From Rhizobium sp. ASV20 (lineage in GTDB: Bacteria; Pseudomonadota; Alphaproteobacteria; Rhizobiales; Rhizobiaceae), in NCBI RefSeq assembly GCF_016429015.1, contig NZ_JAELTU010000004.1, forward strand, positions 26,936 to 90,935: DNA of 64,000 nucleotides. The letters are read 5' to 3'. Each line of letters opens with the position of its first letter. The stretch's first letter is position 1. A program made the position numbers and the translations under genes. The notes under the pieces are model-generated. The model saw only the letters and a program-made list of their open reading frames with translations. It made no database searches and was not told where the DNA came from. Positions 59,939-64,000 of this stretch are shown here, one piece after another.

Positions 59939-62899
59939 TCAGAATCCGTCCGAGAGCACCTTTTCCAGGGCTTCCACGAAGAAATCGGCGCTTTCGGGTG
60001 CAAGGCAGAGCGGCGGTTTGATCTTCAACACGTTCAGGTGATCGCCGGTCGGCTGCATGATGATACCGAGATCAAGCAGGCGCTCGCAGATCGCTGCCGT
60101 TTCCTCGGTGGCCGGCGTCAATGCCTGGCGGTCTCGGACGAATTCCACCCCGAGATAGAGACCCATGCCGTGCACCGCGCCGATCAGCGGGAAGCGATCC
60201 ATCAAGGCAATCAATCCTGCCTTCAGGCGATCGCCGACCACCCGGGCATTTTCCTGCAGATTCTCGTCCTTGATGACATCGAGAACCGTGAGGCCGACCA
60301 CGCAGCTCACGGGGCTGCCGCCGGCCGATGAAAAGAAATAGCCTTCCCGTTCCAGTGATTCGGCGATTTCCCGGCGGGTGATGACGGCGCCGAGCGGATG
60401 ACCGTTGCCCATTCCTTTGGCGATGGTGATGATGTCGGGCACGACACCCTGCGTCTCGAACCCCCAAAAGTGTTCGCCAAGCCGGCCGTAGCCGACCTGC
60501 ACCTCGTCGGCGATGCAGAGGCCGCCGCGCTGCCGCACGGCATCGAATGCGCCGGCCAGATAGCCGTGGGGCAGAGCGATGCCGCCGGCATTGCCGTAGA
60601 CGGATTCTGCGATGAAAGCGGCGACGCCATCGCCTTTTTCATCAATGGCCTGAAGCTTTTCGGCGACATCCACGAGATAGTCAGGTGCCGAATCCGGACC
60701 ACGGAACGCGCCGCGGTAGGTATTGGGCGAAATGACCGGATGGACCCAGTCAGGGCGTGTCGTCAGTGCTTGCGGATTGTCCGCTATCGAGGTGGAGACC
60801 GCATCGCTCGCGACCGTCCAGCCGTGATACGCCTCCAGCAGGCAGAGCATGTTCCTCTTGCCGGTATGTGCCCAGGCAAGCCGGATGGCGAGATCATTGG
60901 CTTCCGAGCCGCTGTTGACGAGGAAGACGCTGTCGAGCCCTTCCGGCGCGAGCATCGCCAGTCGCTCCGAAAACTCTGCAACCGCCGAATAGTGGAAGCG
61001 GGAGTTCGTGTTGAGCAGCGACCATTGGTGCGCAACGGCGGCCGTCAGCCGCGGATGGGCATGGCCGAGCATGGTGACGTTGTTGACCATGTCGAGGTAG
61101 CATCGCCCCTGCATATCGAACAGGAATTCACGCCAACCGCGCTCGATCTGCGGCGGAGCCTCGTAATAGTGCTTCTGCGGCTTGGCGAAGCGCGCATTGC
61201 GCAGGGAAAGCAGCGCAGACGCATCCGGTCGGGGCGCCTCGCAGGACATGTTGAGAAGAGCGACCGGCGATGGGCAGATGGCCGACCATCCGTCCGCCTG
61301 ATCCGCTGTCGAAAAGAGCGGCGGCACGAGGTCAGGCACGCGGCAGAGCTGGATGCGCAGGCCGCCGATCGCCGATCCCTCGCTGCCTATGGTTCCGATC
61401 GTGGCGCCCTGTTCTATGGCAGCGCCATCCTCAAGCGCGCTTTCAAGACCATCGAGATGCAGGCTGATCTCCTCGCCGGCAAGGACCAAGTGCTGCCCTT
61501 GCCGCTGCAGCAGCCCCGGGAAGGGGGCGACGACCGTCGAGCCGGAAGGCAGGCATACATCGTTGTGCAAGGCGAAATTCTGCGGCGCCGCCATGTTGAG
61601 CGGCGTAGCGAGAGACAGGCGAAATTCGCCATAGCGGGTTGCCGCGGCTCCGGAGGCGATGGCTCCCTGCGCGAGCAGCCGCCAATCCATGTCCGGCTTC
61701 TGCCAGTTGCCGTCGACGAAATCGGGTCCTGTCGTGGAAAGATCGACGGCGGCGATCTGTTGCTGATCGATATCCGGCAGAAGCGACGCCCAGCCGTCCG
61801 TCGCGATCGGTGCGACATCGAAGCCGATCGTCCGCAGGATTGCCGCTTCCATTACATCCGGTTGCGCACCGGTTGCGACATCGAAGATCTGCCGCTCGAA
61901 ATCGAGATTGCCGCGCACATATTCATTATCGGGGTCGATGGCGAGCTGCTGTTCGCTGCTCGCGGCGAGGATGACCGCCCGCGCGACGATCAACGGCCAC
62001 AATGCCTTGGCTTCGTTCTCTTCCAGCGGATAGATGGCATGATAAGCCTTGATCGCCGGGAGGATGTAGAAGGGGTTGCCATCCGCGTGATGGAGCAGCG
62101 AGGCGCAGGTGACGGCAAGGTCGCCCACCAGCCAGCCCTGGATGATGTCGCCGAAATCGATGACCCCGTCAGGCACCTGCTGCCCATGGGCGTCGGGATG
62201 GCTGACGACGTTATCGTCGGTGACGTCGTGATGCACCGGCTGCACGCGCAACGCGCTTGCAAGCGGCTGGATGCGCTTGACAGCGGCCACCATCGCCTTG
62301 GCGATGCGGTCGCGTGCCTCATGGTCCGTTATGGTCGATAGCAGCTGTACGGCGACCGGCCCGGCTCTGCGCAGGTCCCATTGCAGGTTCCGATGCAGGC
62401 CGGGATGGTCGAAATCTGCAAGGTCGCGGGCGAGTCGGGCGGAAAGCGCGCCAAGGCCGGCGGCCGCAGCCGGCGGCAGATGCTTGCGCTGCGTCAGCGT
62501 CCGGCCGGGAAGAAAGCCGAGCAGACGGATGAGATAGTCCTGTTCGCGGATGGTGATGGTGAGGATGTCGCGACCGTTCAGGGACGGCACGACCTCGGGT
62601 ATGCGCGGTGCATCCGGCTTCGCACGCAAGTGGCGGATGGCAGCGTTTTGCGCCTCAAGCTCGATCAGCTCGTATTCCGCGCGGCATATCTTCAGCACAT
62701 AGGCGTTGTCGCCGGCATCGATGCGATAATTGCGGTCCTGCTGGCTGCCGAGCTCGGTCAAGGCTCCGCTCAAGCCGTAATGCGTCTGCAGAATTTCGGC
62801 CGCATCTTCCGGCGTAATGTCGGGTCTCGGCAATTGCATACGATTTACGAGCGTGGCGTCGGCCATTACATCCCCCGGATGGTTCACTTCTGTCGACAC
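59939..62899 (-). CDS. Fused aminoglycoside-kinase-like / M23-like / class III aminotransferase protein
   Basis: 986 residues in three parts. Residues about 40-330: APH/choline-kinase-like domain with HHDVTDDN (Asp225) and IDFGD for ATP-metal binding. About 440-560: a domain with lysostaphin/M23-like pattern (GSTVVAPFPGLLQRQGQHLVLAGEE) that lacks an obvious metal site. About 570-986: class III PLP enzyme with VNSGSEANDLAIRLA, CIADEVQVGYGRLGEHFW and Schiff-base Lys828 in TIAKGMGNG. Vertebrate hydroxylysine kinase and phospho-amine lyases are homologues of the two end parts, so a kinase plus ammoniophospholyase acting on a hydroxy-amine is the best guess. The gene stands alone. Confidence 0.9.
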   Translation of the reverse strand: MSTEVNHPGDVMADATLVNRMQLPRPDITPEDAAEILQTHYGLSGALTELGSQQDRNYRIDAGDNAYVLKICRAEYELIELEAQNAAIRHLRAKPDAPRIPEVVPSLNGRDILTITIREQDYLIRLLGFLPGRTLTQRKHLPPAAAAGLGALSARLARDLADFDHPGLHRNLQWDLRRAGPVAVQLLSTITDHEARDRIAKAMVAAVKRIQPLASALRVQPVHHDVTDDNVVSHPDAHGQQVPDGVIDFGDIIQGWLVGDLAVTCASLLHHADGNPFYILPAIKAYHAIYPLEENEAKALWPLIVARAVILAASSEQQLAIDPDNEYVRGNLDFERQIFDVATGAQPDVMEAAILRTIGFDVAPIATDGWASLLPDIDQQQIAAVDLSTTGPDFVDGNWQKPDMDWRLLAQGAIASGAAATRYGEFRLSLATPLNMAAPQNFALHNDVCLPSGSTVVAPFPGLLQRQGQHLVLAGEEISLHLDGLESALEDGAAIEQGATIGTIGSEGSAIGGLRIQLCRVPDLVPPLFSTADQADGWSAICPSPVALLNMSCEAPRPDASALLSLRNARFAKPQKHYYEAPPQIERGWREFLFDMQGRCYLDMVNNVTMLGHAHPRLTAAVAHQWSLLNTNSRFHYSAVAEFSERLAMLAPEGLDSVFLVNSGSEANDLAIRLAWAHTGKRNMLCLLEAYHGWTVASDAVSTSIADNPQALTTRPDWVHPVISPNTYRGAFRGPDSAPDYLVDVAEKLQAIDEKGDGVAAFIAESVYGNAGGIALPHGYLAGAFDAVRQRGGLCIADEVQVGYGRLGEHFWGFETQGVVPDIITIAKGMGNGHPLGAVITRREIAESLEREGYFFSSAGGSPVSCVVGLTVLDVIKDENLQENARVVGDRLKAGLIALMDRFPLIGAVHGMGLYLGVEFVRDRQALTPATEETAAICERLLDLGIIMQPTGDHLNVLKIKPPLCLAPESADFFVEALEKVLSDGF

Positions 62900-63107
62900 T
62901 AAACCATTCCATCTTAAAGAAAATTACCCAAAACAGATAGGGTGGTCGAGCAATTTGGGAGAAGATAGGCCGCAGATTGCACCCGACCAGATCGGCAGGA
63001 TTTCACATTCGGCTGGTCCGAAGCGCCAATCCGCGCTTGAATCAGAGGATGAGAACCGAATCTACAGCGAATTTGCTGCTCGGCACGTCCCGTTCCGAAC
63101 AGTCCTG

Positions 63108-63659
63108 CTATTCGACCTCGATCGAATAGCTGCAGCCGGCCAAGGTCTTGCCGGGATGGCTGTCGTCTGTGGAGACGTTGAGGGTGATCAGCGTATGGAG
63201 CACGGTATCGGAGTTTTCGAGCTGCTCCCGGCTCGACAAGATATCCTTCGCCCCGAGGAATTTGTTCGGCTGATCGATGGTTGCAGTCACGCCGAGCGCC
63301 TTGGCAAGCGGGTGCGGATCGGGCTCGTCGAGCACCGCCAGCGGCCCGGATGAGGCGAAGGCGATCCTGCTCGTCTGCCGTCCGAAAACGCTCACCGGTG
63401 CAGCCAGCTGGAATTCTCTCAGAAGCGGATTGCTCGACGGCAGCTCGGTGAGGCCGAATTGTTTCATGGCGACAGCACTCTCCGGCCCGGTCAGCCACAT
63501 GCCGAACTCGTTGTAGCTCGGCACGTCATAGGTCGTGCATTCGATCAGCTTGGCGAGATCGATCTTCTTGGGATCCTGTTCGGCAGTCGCGGCGTGCACC
63601 GCAGGAGCACTCAAAAGAAACGCCATCAGCAGCAGCGCTCTCTCGCGATAGAATGACAT
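63108..63659 (-). CDS. Exported protein, function unknown
   Basis: 183 residues with a signal peptide (LLLMAFLLSAPAVHA, cut before ATAEQ). Mature part: DLAKLIECTTYDVPSYNEFGMWLTG, LREFQLAAPVSVFGRQTSRIAFAS and TLITLNVSTDDSHPGKTLAGCSYSIEVE, with two Cys (IECTT and AGCSY) that could form a disulfide. I do not recognise the family. Probably periplasmic. It follows purU in orientation across a strong palindrome (63676-63710). Confidence 0.72.
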   Translation of the reverse strand: MSFYRERALLLMAFLLSAPAVHAATAEQDPKKIDLAKLIECTTYDVPSYNEFGMWLTGPESAVAMKQFGLTELPSSNPLLREFQLAAPVSVFGRQTSRIAFASSGPLAVLDEPDPHPLAKALGVTATIDQPNKFLGAKDILSSREQLENSDTVLHTLITLNVSTDDSHPGKTLAGCSYSIEVE

Positions 63660-63675
63660 GTCTTTTCCTTGCCTT

Positions 63676-63710
63676 GGCCCGATTCGATATCAGCAATATC
63701 AAATCGGGCC
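63676..63710. promoter_or_regulatory. Long hairpin between purU and the exported-protein gene
   Basis: GGCCCGATT (63676-63684) pairs with AATCGGGCC (63702-63710) and, inside, GATAT (63686-63690) pairs with ATATC (63696-63700), leaving single mismatched bases. It lies 17 bases before the start of the exported-protein gene. No T-run follows on the minus strand, so it may be a terminator stem of purU with weak tail, or a stem in the mRNA leader of the next gene. Confidence 0.5.
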
Positions 63711-63742
63711 TCCAAGCGAAAAGAAAAGAGGGGCAGGCTGGC

Positions 63743-64000
63743 TTACCCCATGCGCTCGGAGGCGTAGGAGCCGGGGCTTGCCGGGAAGACGACGGTGCGG
63801 TTGCCGTTGAGGAAGGTGCGGAAATGGATATGCGCATGGATGGCGCGCGCCAGCACCTGGCTTTCCACATCGCGGCCGATAGAGACGTAGTCGTCGGCCG
63901 ACTGCGCATGCGTGATACGCGCTGTGTCCTGCTCGATGATCGGACCTTCGTCGAGATCGGCGGTGACGTAATGCGCCGTCGCACCGATCAGCTTCACCCC
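63743..64000 (-). CDS. purU: Formyltetrahydrofolate deformylase, N-terminal part beyond window
   Basis: Only the last 85 or so residues are seen, open to the window edge: [58 protein letters not shown]. This is the conserved C-terminus of the PurU formyl-transferase fold, which hydrolyses 10-formyl-THF to formate and THF; the catalytic Asp in the [13 protein letters not shown] segment is present. Full-length PurU is about 285-295 residues with an N-terminal ACT domain, which lies off the window. Confidence 0.93.
   Translation of the reverse strand, partial: GVKLIGATAHYVTADLDEGPIIEQDTARITHAQSADDYVSIGRDVESQVLARAIHAHIHFRTFLNGNRTVVFPASPGSYASERMG

Noticed and set aside
60398..62341. Plus-strand frame of 647 codons inside the fusion gene
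   Set aside because: Reverse-strand shadow; the minus-strand protein shows three coherent domains with catalytic motifs.
1..64000. CRISPR arrays, insertion sequences or prophage genes
   Set aside because: No regularly spaced repeats, transposase or phage structural motifs were seen anywhere.

Overview
The window is a chromosomal segment of a Rhizobiales alphaproteobacterium, most likely Rhizobium or a close relative. This is inferred from high-GC, coding-dense DNA, an AttM/BlcC-type acyl-homoserine lactonase, a rhizobial-style Tad/Flp (Cpa) pilus island, a BMP-type nucleoside ABC transporter and a short interspersed repeat of a kind common in Rhizobiales. I saw no insertion sequence, prophage, CRISPR array or rRNA operon. 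One tRNA-Ser(GGA) is present. Both ends cut a gene: pncB on the left and purU on the right.

Layout. 1-4.3 kb: the end of nicotinate phosphoribosyltransferase, a DUF1444-type protein and an MscS-type channel. 4.3-23 kb: a mosaic of small regulator/enzyme pairs. It holds a LacI regulator facing an apparently decayed target; an old-yellow-enzyme/SDR operon behind a perfect palindrome; an alpha/beta hydrolase; four LysR regulators; a TauE/SafE permease; an isochorismatase-like hydrolase; an Rrf2/thioredoxin-reductase-like pair; an HxlR regulator/MFS pump pair sharing two tandem operators; an AHL lactonase; NmrA-like and extended SDR proteins; a methyltransferase; an XRE/MmyB regulator; and a nitrilase-family enzyme.

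23.7-35.2 kb: a nucleoside uptake and salvage locus. The rightward operon encodes binding protein, ATPase, two permeases, cytidine deaminase, purine nucleoside phosphorylase, DeoC and DeoA. A leftward set encodes DeoB, adenosine deaminase and UPRTase. Together these import nucleosides, deaminate them, phosphorolyse them and feed the pentose phosphate to central metabolism.

35.4-48.2 kb: a Tad pilus island with two TadE-like pseudopilins, a stand-alone secretin-N0-like protein, Flp pilin, CpaA-F, TadB, TadC and TadD, with a LysE exporter inserted. CtrA-type TTAACCAT half-sites lie before pilA and cpaB. 48.3-53 kb: leucyl aminopeptidase, MarR, NlpC/P60 peptidase, a DMT exporter and an Lrp regulator. 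53-59 kb: a peptide-type ABC transporter with no ATPase gene, flanked by an amidase and a DmpA/P1 peptidase. 59.2-64 kb: small proteins, a 986-residue kinase/aminotransferase fusion, an exported protein and the C-terminus of PurU.

Most of the window is recognisable biology. The best leads for something less described are the triple-domain fusion at 59939-62899, the ATPase-less transporter with its two amide hydrolases, the stand-alone N0 protein of the pilus island, and several operator-like palindromes whose regulators can be guessed from context.
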